Shown one piece after another: positions 8,374 to 15,947 of a DNA stretch of 64,000 nt. The DNA comes from Verrucomicrobia bacterium LW23 (GTDB taxonomy: Bacteria > Verrucomicrobiota > Verrucomicrobiia > Methylacidiphilales > UBA1321), in NCBI GenBank assembly GCA_003054695.1, contig QAZA01000010.1, positions 219,284 to 283,283 of the forward strand. The letters are read 5' to 3'. The first letter of the stretch is position 1. Each line of letters begins with the position of its first letter. Made by a program: the position numbers and the translations under genes. The notes beneath the pieces were generated by a model, which was not told the DNA's origin, did not search any database, and saw only the letters and a list, made by a program, of their open reading frames with translations.

Positions 8374-9326
8374 GTGACGTTGAGGCTTGCGGCGAGGGCT
8401 TGCTGGATGCGGGGGCCGAGGGCCTCGGGGGTGAGACCGAAGTGGGCGTTGGCTTCTTCGGTGTCGCAGGTTTTGTGCAGGAATTCGTCCGCCGTGCCGA
8501 AGCGCAGCAGGCGGGCGGGGAGCTCGGGGCGGTCCGCTTTCCACTCCGCAAGGCTGCCGCCGAGGCCGCCAAGGACGCTGTGTTCCTCCAGCGTGGCGAC
8601 GACGCTCGCGGTGCTGAACGCGCGGTGCAACGTGTTTTCGTCCAACGGCTTAACGGTGTGGAAGCTGTGGACGGACGCGTGGATATCGCGCGCCTTAAGC
8701 CAGTCCGCCAGTGCGAGCGCGGTGGGCAGCATCACGCCGGTGCTCAGCAGCGCCACTTCGTCGCTCTCCCCCTGGCCATGGCCGCCGCGCATGGGGATGG
8801 CTTTGCCCAGCGTAAACGCGGGGACGCTCGGATGCACTACGGGTTCGCCCTTTTTGCCAATGCGGATGTAGGTGGGGTTCGGGTCCTGCAGGCTGGCCCG
8901 CAGCGCGCCGCGCACTTCCTGGGAGTCCGCCGGCGCGACGACGTTGAGGTGCGGAAGCAGGCGCAGCATCCCCATCTCCTCGCACGAGTGGTGCGTGGCG
9001 CCCAGCGAGGCGTACGCCAGGCCGGAGCCCGTGCCGACGAGGATGACCGGCACGTGGTGGTAGCACAGGTCCACGCGGATTTGCTCCACGCACCGGTACG
9101 TGAGAAACGGCGCGATGGTGTAACACACGGGCCGAAACCCCGCCATGGCGAGGCCGGCGGCCAGGCCGATCATGTTGGCCTCGGCAATGCCGCAGTTGTA
9201 AAACCGGTTGGGGCACGCCTCTTTAAAGCGATCGAACAGCCGGTTGCCGATGTCGCCGGCAAGCAGCACAATGCGCTCGTCCGTCTGCGCCAGGGCCGTG
9301 ATTTCCTCTGCAAAAGCGTTTCTCAT
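8370..9326 (-). CDS. Transketolase, C-terminal (pyrimidine-binding) subunit, copy B
   Basis: A 318-residue near twin of the copy A protein, with the same GIAEANMIGLAAG glutamate motif and C-domain. Because the genes on both sides are whole, this is likely the ancestral member. The stop codon shares four bases with the GTG start of the HAD phosphatase gene, which suggests translational coupling. The 50-base spacer from the N-terminal subunit is almost identical to that of copy A. Keeping two nearly identical copies in one operon would raise the dose of transketolase. Confidence 0.93.
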   Translation of the reverse strand: MRNAFAEEITALAQTDERIVLLAGDIGNRLFDRFKEACPNRFYNCGIAEANMIGLAAGLAMAGFRPVCYTIAPFLTYRCVEQIRVDLCYHHVPVILVGTGSGLAYASLGATHHSCEEMGMLRLLPHLNVVAPADSQEVRGALRASLQDPNPTYIRIGKKGEPVVHPSVPAFTLGKAIPMRGGHGQGESDEVALLSTGVMLPTALALADWLKARDIHASVHSFHTVKPLDENTLHRAFSTASVVATLEEHSVLGGLGGSLAEWKADRPELPARLLRFGTADEFLHKTCDTEEANAHFGLTPEALGPRIQQALAASLNVT

Positions 9327-9376
9327 GGAAAAAAGTAGGGAAGTGAGTAAGCGTTTAATGCTAAAGGACTTAGCGC

Positions 9377-10246
9377 TTAGTGCGCCTTCTTCGGGCCGGA
9401 ACCCGCAGGAATGACCGGCGCCGGAAGCCCCAGCTCCAGAAACGCCGCCGTTACCTCCGACGCCTTGGGGATGCGGTAATGCCAGTTGTTATCGTCCTCC
9501 ATAAAGGAGACGCCCTTGCCCTTCACCGTGTGCGCGATAATCGCCAGCGGCTTGCCCGAGGGGTGCGGCACCGTGGCCAGCGCGCCCGTAAGCGCTGCAA
9601 GATCATGGCCATCAACCTCTTGCGCATGCCAGCCAAACGCGCGCCATTTCTCCACCAGCGGAGAGAGGGAGGTGACTTCCTCGCTGCGGCCCGTGGCCTG
9701 CCACTTGTTGTAATCCACTATAACCACAAGGTTATCCAGCTTAAGCGCGGGGGCCAGAAGCGCGCCCTCCCACACTGTACCCTCGTTGCACTCGCCGTCG
9801 CTCAGCACCGTAAACACGCGGTAGGCCTGCCCGCGAATCTTCGCCGCAAGCGCCAGACCCAGCGAAATGGGCAACCCGTGGCCCAGCGATCCCGTCGCCA
9901 GCTCCACGCCAGGCGCGCAGTGCGGACTCGGCTGCTCCGCCAGCGCCGCGCCGTGCGTCGCGAACGTGTCGATCAGCTCGCGACCGAAAAACCCGTGCTC
10001 CGCAAGCACCGCATACAGCGCCATCGCCGCGTGCCCCTTGCTCAGGATCGCACGATCGCGCAGCGGATCCTCCGGAGCCTTCGGATCGATCCTCAGCGCC
10101 GCCCCATACAGCGCCACCAGTATATCCACCACCGACAGCGACGACCCCAGATGCGGCGTCCCTGCACGGTGCGACATCATTATCACTTCCCCACGCAGCC
10201 GCGCGGAGACTGCCGCAAGCTCACTGATCGTTTCGGTGCACTCCAT
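9377..10246 (-). CDS. Transketolase, N-terminal (TPP-binding) subunit, copy B
   Basis: A 289-residue TPP-binding half with SHRAGTPHLG, SKGHAAMALYA and SDGECNEGTVWEGA. It begins 21 bases after the dehydrogenase stop and pairs with the C-terminal subunit that follows. In this locus the pair could form sedoheptulose 7-phosphate, the feedstock of GmhA-type isomerases, or could act on an unusual acceptor. The sequence alone cannot tell these apart. Confidence 0.93.
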   Translation of the reverse strand: MECTETISELAAVSARLRGEVIMMSHRAGTPHLGSSLSVVDILVALYGAALRIDPKAPEDPLRDRAILSKGHAAMALYAVLAEHGFFGRELIDTFATHGAALAEQPSPHCAPGVELATGSLGHGLPISLGLALAAKIRGQAYRVFTVLSDGECNEGTVWEGALLAPALKLDNLVVIVDYNKWQATGRSEEVTSLSPLVEKWRAFGWHAQEVDGHDLAALTGALATVPHPSGKPLAIIAHTVKGKGVSFMEDDNNWHYRIPKASEVTAAFLELGLPAPVIPAGSGPKKAH

Positions 10247-10267
10247 GATTGCGCAAAAGTATAAGGA

Positions 10268-11296
10268 TCACGGGTGCACGATACAATGAATTACTTCGCC
10301 GGAGCGCATACGTGCAATGCCGTCGTTGATCGACTCCAGCCCCATGCGATGCGAGATAAAGCCGCGCGGATCAAACCGGCCGTCGCGCATCATGCGGATG
10401 TAGCGCGGGATATCGACCGCCGGCTCGCTTTCGCCGCCGTGGGAGCCGGTCAGCACTTTGCCGAAGTGCAGCGGCAGCGTGTTGATGGAGATGCGGCGCT
10501 CATGCTGCATAACGCCGAAAATGACGCAGCGACCGCGGGGGCCGGTCAACGTGTACGCCTTCTCGATGACGGAAGGCAGGCCGGTGCCGTCCACCACCAC
10601 ATCGGCCGTGCCGCCGAGGATCTCGCGTGCCGCGGCTTCGAAATCCGTGGTGGCCGAGTTGATGGTGTGCGTCGCGCCGAATTCTTTTGCCTTGGCCAGC
10701 TTGTGGTCCTGCAGATCGACCGCAATGATCGGGTGCGCGCCGGCGAGTTTGGCTCCGAGCACAACGCCCAGGCCGATACCGCCGCAGCCGACGATGACGA
10801 CCGACTCCCCGATAGCGAGGCGCGCGTTGTTGGTAATGACGCCAAACCCGGTGGTCAGCGTATCCGCCAGCAGCGCGCATACTTCAAAGTCGGTGTCGCC
10901 GGGCACCACCGTCAGGCGGTTTTCGGAGACAACCGCGTACTTCTGGAACGTGGTGATGTTGCCCGCGTTTACCGTGGCGCCGTTGCGCGTGTAAACGCTG
11001 CCACCACCCTCGAGGCCCAGGCCCGCGCGCCAGTGAAGCACGGCGCGATCGCCCTGCTTGACACGCGTGACGCCGGGCCCTGCCTCCAGGATGGTCACCC
11101 CCGCCTCGTGCCCCAGCAGGTGGGGAAGGTAGCGGTCGGGGCCCTTCACGCCATCAATCTCGCCCAGTTGCGAGCCGCAGATGCGGGTAGCGCCGATTTC
11201 GACGAGCACCTGGCCGTAGCGCAGGGCGGGGATTTCGACTTCATCCAGCTCCAGCGGCTGCTTTTGGGCGACAAGAATCGCGGCGGGGGTCTTCAT
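10268..11296 (-). CDS. Zinc-type medium-chain dehydrogenase
   Basis: A 342-residue MDR-family protein read from the ATG at 11296; a TTG six bases upstream is less likely. The GroES-like N-domain has the catalytic-zinc Cys in RICGSQ and the ligand pair in LLGHEAG. The nucleotide domain has VGCGGIGLGVVLGAKLAG. The usual four-cysteine structural-zinc lobe of alcohol dehydrogenases is absent. It ends SGEVIHCIVHP, and these last codons are copied at 5854-5891. Members in glycan loci oxidise sugar or polyol substrates. The gene is followed after 21 bases by transketolase copy B. Confidence 0.83.
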   Translation of the reverse strand: MKTPAAILVAQKQPLELDEVEIPALRYGQVLVEIGATRICGSQLGEIDGVKGPDRYLPHLLGHEAGVTILEAGPGVTRVKQGDRAVLHWRAGLGLEGGGSVYTRNGATVNAGNITTFQKYAVVSENRLTVVPGDTDFEVCALLADTLTTGFGVITNNARLAIGESVVIVGCGGIGLGVVLGAKLAGAHPIIAVDLQDHKLAKAKEFGATHTINSATTDFEAAAREILGGTADVVVDGTGLPSVIEKAYTLTGPRGRCVIFGVMQHERRISINTLPLHFGKVLTGSHGGESEPAVDIPRYIRMMRDGRFDPRGFISHRMGLESINDGIARMRSGEVIHCIVHP

Positions 11297-11335
11297 GGGC
11301 AATGTCTGTGAGGCAGAGAGGTCCGGCGGCGGCGA

Positions 11336-12280
11336 TCAGGCCAGGTTGGGGATGGTTTTCATCGTTTTGATGTTGAACCAGCGATCTTCCATCTTCAGCT
11401 TGCCGGCCTGGTAGGCGTCGATTACTTCCTGGATGCCGTCGGAGACCGTGAACTTCGGCTCAAAGCCTGTGGAAAGCAGCTTTTTGGAGGAGAGGCGGTA
11501 GGAACGCGGGTCGTTGGAGGGGCTCACCACGATTTCGCAGGGCACGCGATCCTTCACTCGCTGGGCGATTTCCAGCACGGTGATGTTCTCGAAGCCCGCG
11601 TTGAAGATGCCGGGGAACTCCTGGCCCACCTTGAGGAAGTGGTGATACACGCGCACCATATCCTGCATGTGGATGTTGGGACGGGCCTGATCGCCGCCAA
11701 ACACGGTGATGCGGCCGTTGGCCAGTGCCTGCATGGTCAGCATATTCACGGCGAGGTCCAGGCGCATGCGGGGGGAGTAGCCGCAAATGGTGGCCGGGCG
11801 CACGATATTGATGATGATCTGATCCGCGTAGCTCAGCAGCACGCGCTCGCTCACCATCTTCGTTTTGTTGTAGTCCGATATGGGGACAAGCGAGAGATCT
11901 TCGGTAACTTCGGGCTCTTCCTTAACGCCGTACACGCTGCCGGAGCTGGCGTGGATGAACTGTTTGACGCCGGCCTTGATGGCGGCCTCGATGATCTGCA
12001 TCGTGGCGAGGGCGTTGACCTCCCAGTTGAGCTTGGAGTTCAGATCGCTGCACGGATCATTCGCGATGTTGGCCAGGTGAATGATCGTATCGATGCCTTC
12101 GAGCGGAATCGAGTCGGTCTCCCGGATGTCGCCCTGCACGACGCGAAGATTCGGATGTTCGGGGAGATAATTCCCAAACCACTGTATATCAAATACGGTT
12201 ACCTTGTGGCCTTCTGCAAGAAGGCTGGGGGTTAACACTGTACCCACAAAACCGCAACCGCCTGTCACCAGTATGTTCAT
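11336..12280 (-). CDS. NAD-dependent sugar-nucleotide epimerase/dehydratase (SDR)
   Basis: A 314-residue extended SDR. The N-terminal TGGCGFVG loop binds NAD(P), an acidic FDIQW follows beta 2, and VQGDIRE and HLANIAND match the third and fourth strands. The catalytic site is SSGSVYG then YNKTK (YxxxK), which is intact. The family includes UDP-glucose 4-epimerase and many epimerases and reductases of nucleotide-activated sugars. Its position directly after the nucleotidyltransferase-kinase fusion (4-base gap) suggests that it acts on that enzyme's product, in the way HldD follows HldE. Confidence 0.85.
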   Translation of the reverse strand: MNILVTGGCGFVGTVLTPSLLAEGHKVTVFDIQWFGNYLPEHPNLRVVQGDIRETDSIPLEGIDTIIHLANIANDPCSDLNSKLNWEVNALATMQIIEAAIKAGVKQFIHASSGSVYGVKEEPEVTEDLSLVPISDYNKTKMVSERVLLSYADQIIINIVRPATICGYSPRMRLDLAVNMLTMQALANGRITVFGGDQARPNIHMQDMVRVYHHFLKVGQEFPGIFNAGFENITVLEIAQRVKDRVPCEIVVSPSNDPRSYRLSSKKLLSTGFEPKFTVSDGIQEVIDAYQAGKLKMEDRWFNIKTMKTIPNLA

Positions 12281-12284
12281 AGCT

Positions 12285-13829
12285 TTAGAAATTCAACAGA
12301 CTCATTCCCGCCTTCAGCAATACTGCTTTTGAGATAGGCCGGGTATTGCCAACAATCTTGACTGCCTGCGCGCCGCCCAGCTGGCCAAGGAAGGTCACCA
12401 GCTCGTTGTGGTATCCTTTGGCGGCGCCAAGCGCGGCGATGGAGAAGAAGGCGTCGCCGGCACCCACGGTATCCGTAATGGAGGCTTCGAACGGCATCAG
12501 CTTGCTCGGCTTCTCGCCGTCCTTCAGGCCGATTGTCTCGACACCGCCTCGCGTCAGCCACGCATAGCTGCTGGAGAAGTTCTCCTTCAGCTTTTCCAGC
12601 GCATCCAGAATATTGACGTGGCGCTGGCCGACGGCGAGCAGCATCTCAGTCTCATCCAGGCTAAAGCAATCCATGCGCTTGTATTGCCGGTTGATGATGT
12701 TAAAGCCGTGGTTGTTGCTGTTGGACTGGCAGTTTACCGCGAGGAACCTGGCGTGCTCCTGCACAAATTCGCGAACCTCCGGCTGCATGAGGCCGTGGCC
12801 GAAATCCATTACCATCACAACATCGGCCTTCTCGATCTCGGCGCGAAGTGTCTCCATCACCCGGGCAATAAGCTCGGCGCGCGGGGGCTTGTCGTCGATG
12901 TAGTTGACGGAGAAGTACTTGATCAACTCCTTGCCCTCCGCCTGCGGGGCCACAAAGCGGTGCTTGAGCACGGAGGTAAACGTCTCGTCACGCAACACCA
13001 ACGAATCCTCGGGGGCCACGTGAAGGTCGAGCTCCTCCTGCGCCCATGGCTCCGTGCCGAGGATGCTGACCAGCTTGACGTGGGGCGTGAACTCGCGCAC
13101 ATGCCGATACACCGCAAGCGTACCGCCAGGCTGCAGATCCTCGTACAGGTGCCGCGCGGATACGATGCTTGCTTTGGATGTAAGGCCCTGGACCTTTACA
13201 TAGCTGTATTTATCAAAGATGATATCGCCAATAAGCAATACGCGTAGATCCTTCAGATCATCCACCGCCTGGCGGAATGTATCCGGCGGATACGTTACAG
13301 CAAGACTCTGGCAATAGCCCTTGATCGCTTCCGGCATGTGATCGAAGTGCTTGTTCAGCAGCTTCGTGGAGCTGAATACCACCGAACCGATATAGGAAAC
13401 CCTGCCGCCAAACTTCTCAACCGTTGCAATATCATCCGCAATGTTACCCGTAACGTCATTGCTCTGATCTTCGTACTCCCGGCCTTTACAATAAATATCA
13501 GGCTGTACGCACTCAATCGCCTCCACCGCGGCGCGGAACGGGATAACAACAACGTAATCCACACAGGCCAGCGCGGCGAGCGATTTAGCGCGAAGCTTAT
13601 CGCTAAAGTAGGGGCGCCCCGGCCCTTTGTTGACGTACTTCTCCCCGGTAATCGTCACCACCAACACATCACCCAGAGCGCGCGCCTCCTCCAGGTGAAA
13701 GATGTGCCCGGGATGGACCAGATCGAAGGTACCGTGGCACTGGACGACTCGAAGCCCTTCGCCGCGCAATTGCCGGAAGATTGCGCTTGCCTCTTCGAAG
13801 GGTAACAGTTTGGAAGCGATAGACGTCAT
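12285..13829 (-). CDS. Bifunctional nucleotidyltransferase-PfkB sugar kinase, reversed HldE order
   Basis: A 514-residue protein read from the ATG at 13829; the open frame extends 39 codons further without a supporting motif. Residues about 20-150 are a cytidylyltransferase-like nucleotidyltransferase of the RfaE2 type (CHGTFDLVHPGHIFHLEEA, and CVDYVVVIPF, with CKGREY near 130). Residues about 185-510 are a PfkB/ribokinase-like kinase ending in DTVGAGDAFF, the anion-hole and catalytic-base motif. HldE of enterobacteria makes ADP-heptose with the kinase first and the nucleotidyltransferase second; here the order is the other way round. This is likely the sugar 1-phosphate-forming and nucleotide-activating enzyme of the locus. 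Confidence 0.82.
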   Translation of the reverse strand: MTSIASKLLPFEEASAIFRQLRGEGLRVVQCHGTFDLVHPGHIFHLEEARALGDVLVVTITGEKYVNKGPGRPYFSDKLRAKSLAALACVDYVVVIPFRAAVEAIECVQPDIYCKGREYEDQSNDVTGNIADDIATVEKFGGRVSYIGSVVFSSTKLLNKHFDHMPEAIKGYCQSLAVTYPPDTFRQAVDDLKDLRVLLIGDIIFDKYSYVKVQGLTSKASIVSARHLYEDLQPGGTLAVYRHVREFTPHVKLVSILGTEPWAQEELDLHVAPEDSLVLRDETFTSVLKHRFVAPQAEGKELIKYFSVNYIDDKPPRAELIARVMETLRAEIEKADVVMVMDFGHGLMQPEVREFVQEHARFLAVNCQSNSNNHGFNIINRQYKRMDCFSLDETEMLLAVGQRHVNILDALEKLKENFSSSYAWLTRGGVETIGLKDGEKPSKLMPFEASITDTVGAGDAFFSIAALGAAKGYHNELVTFLGQLGGAQAVKIVGNTRPISKAVLLKAGMSLLNF

Positions 13830-14203
13830 ATCGTTAGAGTCTGCATTCGTAGTCCGGTCGTAAGCCGCGAAGTAACAGGTTGATAAAGTGAGGCGTGGAA
13901 GCTTTAAGGGAAGGCCGGATAATAAGGAAAGGTACAAATGGATCAATCATAAAGATCCAGATGCCCCCGAATAGCCTTAACGGCTAAATTGATCCCCGCC
14001 TTTTGCTCCGGCCCGCCTGCGGCCCGCTGTCAAACAAGGCTGGTACCCGATAACATCCCAAGTTTCGGATCTGGTGCGTTCAAAAAGGCTCAACGCCAGG
14101 GCGCGACGAAGAAGAATATTGGATTAATATTCGACTGAGGAGCAACGCGGGCGCTGGGTCTTTTTCAGCGCGTCAGATGCGAAAATTAGGCTGTCATAGG
14201 GTG
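13830..14203. other. Intergenic region within the carbohydrate locus
   Basis: 374 bases with no gene that I can support. It separates the nucleotidyltransferase-kinase gene from the SDR above it and is the largest gap in the - strand locus, so an internal promoter is plausible. It holds a perfect 7+7 palindrome with a 5-base centre at 14114-14132 and a GCGCTG/CAGCGC hairpin near 14151-14175. Neither is followed by a T run on either strand. I cannot assign a promoter with confidence. Confidence 0.5.
14114..14132. repeat. Perfect AT-rich palindrome (GAATATT-5-AATATTC)
   Basis: Two 7-base arms are perfect inverted copies around GGATT. The length and symmetry fit a dimeric repressor or activator site. 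It lies about 285 bases upstream of the nucleotidyltransferase-kinase start, far for a core promoter but within an intergenic region. Chance occurrence in an AT-rich stretch is possible. Confidence 0.35.
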
Positions 14204-15208
14204 CTAAGCCTTGTGAATATAGTCGAACGGCTGCGCCTTCAGCGCCTCCAGATTATTGCGCACCCAGTCGATCGTTTGCGCCACACCCGTCTCCAGGCTC
14301 ACGGCGTCCGCCCAGCCCAGCTCCCTGCGAGCGCGCGCGCTGTCCAGAAAATACGCGGCATCCTTGCCCGGTCGGTCATCCACCACGTTCACCACGTCGT
14401 CAAACTTAACACCCATGCTGGTGCAAATCATCTCCACGAGATCGCGGATGCTAAGATGGCGCGGCGTGGAGAGGTGGTAGCAGGCACCGGGCTCGGCACT
14501 CTCCGCCGCCTGCAGCGTTGCGGCCGCCACGTCGTCAATATGGATAAACGAGCGCACCGAGTGGCCGCCGCCATGCAGCTCCAGCTTCTTGCCCAGCATT
14601 ATGTACAGGATAGTGCGCGGGATAATGCGATACAGCTGCTGGCCCGGGCCATACACATTGGCGGCACGCGTCCAGATAACGGGAAACTTATGTTGCTGAA
14701 GGAAGGTACGCAGATGCAGATCGCACGCCGCGCGCGATGCCGCGTAAGGCGTGCTGGGATTGAACGGCGCGCTCTCATCTATAAGGCCCGACGTATTGCC
14801 ATACACCTCCGGCGTGGAGACATGTACGTACTTCTTTAAATACGCAGCCTTGCGAAGCCGGTTATGGAAACAGACATTGCCTACAACATTCGTCTGGTAC
14901 CAGTGCTCCGGATGTAACCAGCTTTGTGCCACCATTCCCTGGGCAGCAAAGTTAACCACATAGGCCGGCTGAAAGTCGTCCAGCGCCGTCATCAGGCGAT
15001 CCAGGTCCTGATTCAAGTCCGCCTGTACAAACTGAAAGCCTGCCTGTTGTTCCGTATCCAACCAGCGGTAAGGAAGAAACACCGTAGCGAGTTCATCGGA
15101 ACGGCTGGCACCCAATACATCATGTCCCTGCGCCAGGCAGTGACGAACAAAGCTTGCGCCGGAGAAGGAGTTGCTGCCGATAACAGCAATACGCGGACGG
15201 GAATTCAT
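14204..15208 (-). CDS. Extended SDR (sugar-nucleotide dehydratase-like) with YxxxR site
   Basis: A 334-residue SDR with the GSNSFSGASF nucleotide loop at the N-terminus. It has HVSTPEVYG with the STPEVY serine/threonine-acid signature typical of sugar nucleotide 4,6-dehydratases, followed by PYAASRAACD. The catalytic tyrosine is present, but the partner lysine of YxxxK is replaced by arginine. VWTRAANVYGPGQ and FIHIDDVAAA complete the family pattern. Fold and cofactor use are clear. Whether it is a 4,6-dehydratase, an epimerase or a reductase is open. It likely acts on the nucleotide sugar of this locus. Confidence 0.8.
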   Translation of the reverse strand: MNSRPRIAVIGSNSFSGASFVRHCLAQGHDVLGASRSDELATVFLPYRWLDTEQQAGFQFVQADLNQDLDRLMTALDDFQPAYVVNFAAQGMVAQSWLHPEHWYQTNVVGNVCFHNRLRKAAYLKKYVHVSTPEVYGNTSGLIDESAPFNPSTPYAASRAACDLHLRTFLQQHKFPVIWTRAANVYGPGQQLYRIIPRTILYIMLGKKLELHGGGHSVRSFIHIDDVAAATLQAAESAEPGACYHLSTPRHLSIRDLVEMICTSMGVKFDDVVNVVDDRPGKDAAYFLDSARARRELGWADAVSLETGVAQTIDWVRNNLEALKAQPFDYIHKA

Positions 15209-15282
15209 TGTGTAGAAAAGTTATCTGTCAATCGAACAAACCAAAGAGAAAGCACAATAGCAGTACGAAAAAGTCAGTCGCA

Positions 15283-15867
15283 CTACTCCGCAACAACACC
15301 AGCAGGGCAACCGGCCCGCCTCAACTGCCTTACGACCATATGTCCCACAACCATCTGAACATCCTCAGCAATCTGCATATCGTTAACGGCAAAATGCAGG
15401 GGAATATCCGCAAGCGCTTTGCTTTTTCCACCTGTAAAACCAAGCACAGCAGCACTCGTAACACCAATCTCCTTAGCCACCTTCAAAACTTCCACAATAT
15501 TGGGTGAGTTACCGCTGCCGGAGAAAACAATAAGCACATCCCCCGGCCTGGCCAGCGTGCGCAATTGATAGGAGAACATATGCTCGTAGCCCACATCATT
15601 TGCCAGGCACATCATAACCGACGTGTTACTACAAAGCGAGTGAACGCGAATACCGTTTTTGTAATGTAAGCCAGTGCCACACAAAAAGTCATTCGCAAGA
15701 TGGTTTGCCGAAGCGCCGCTACCACCGTTGCCACAAATAAAGATCTGATCTCCCCGCTCCCAACAACGGAGCAGGACATCATACAGGGGCTCTACCTGCG
15801 TCCAGTCAAACGACTCTAATACTTGCGCCAGCTGGCTCGCATACGAGCTAAAATTGCTTTCTCCCAT
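15283..15867 (-). CDS. GmhA-like SIS-domain sugar-phosphate isomerase
   Basis: A 194-residue single SIS-domain protein, the normal length of phosphoheptose isomerases. It has FICGNGGSGASANHLANDF with the phosphate-binding loop, a second loop FSGSGNSPNIV, and a late MQIAEDVQMVVGHMV helix that resembles the GmhA C-terminal catalytic helix (E/Q...H). GmhA converts sedoheptulose 7-phosphate to D-glycero-D-manno-heptose 7-phosphate. Its presence beside a transketolase pair and an HldE-like protein makes a heptose route credible. Confidence 0.85.
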   Translation of the reverse strand: MGESNFSSYASQLAQVLESFDWTQVEPLYDVLLRCWERGDQIFICGNGGSGASANHLANDFLCGTGLHYKNGIRVHSLCSNTSVMMCLANDVGYEHMFSYQLRTLARPGDVLIVFSGSGNSPNIVEVLKVAKEIGVTSAAVLGFTGGKSKALADIPLHFAVNDMQIAEDVQMVVGHMVVRQLRRAGCPAGVVAE

Positions 15868-15947
15868 AATTGGAGTTATATGAAGTTAGTTATTCACCTG
15901 TAAAGTAAATTTCCTGTCACCACACGCCGTTTCCCTGCCGCACGTCC

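Larger units (their letters stand above)
8368..10305. repeat. Direct repeat copy B of the transketolase block (1938 bp)
   Basis: This is the partner of 3954-5891, with the same length and no gaps. Here both flanking genes are intact: the dehydrogenase runs into the block from above and the HAD gene starts at its lower edge. That makes this the original location. Divergent patches (for example around 9003-9130) alternate with identical tracts of 100 bases or more. This is what one expects after an old duplication that has had gene conversion or strong purifying selection. Confidence 0.95.

Noticed and set aside
8374..8544. N-terminal extension of the HAD gene into the transketolase copy B region
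   Set aside because: The extra 57 residues are out-of-frame sequence of the transketolase gene. The GTG that overlaps the stop by four bases gives the correct start right before motif I.
6652..8871. A 739-codon + strand frame across the kinase, HAD and transketolase genes
   Set aside because: It runs opposite three genes with clear catalytic motifs and has no recognisable domain of its own.
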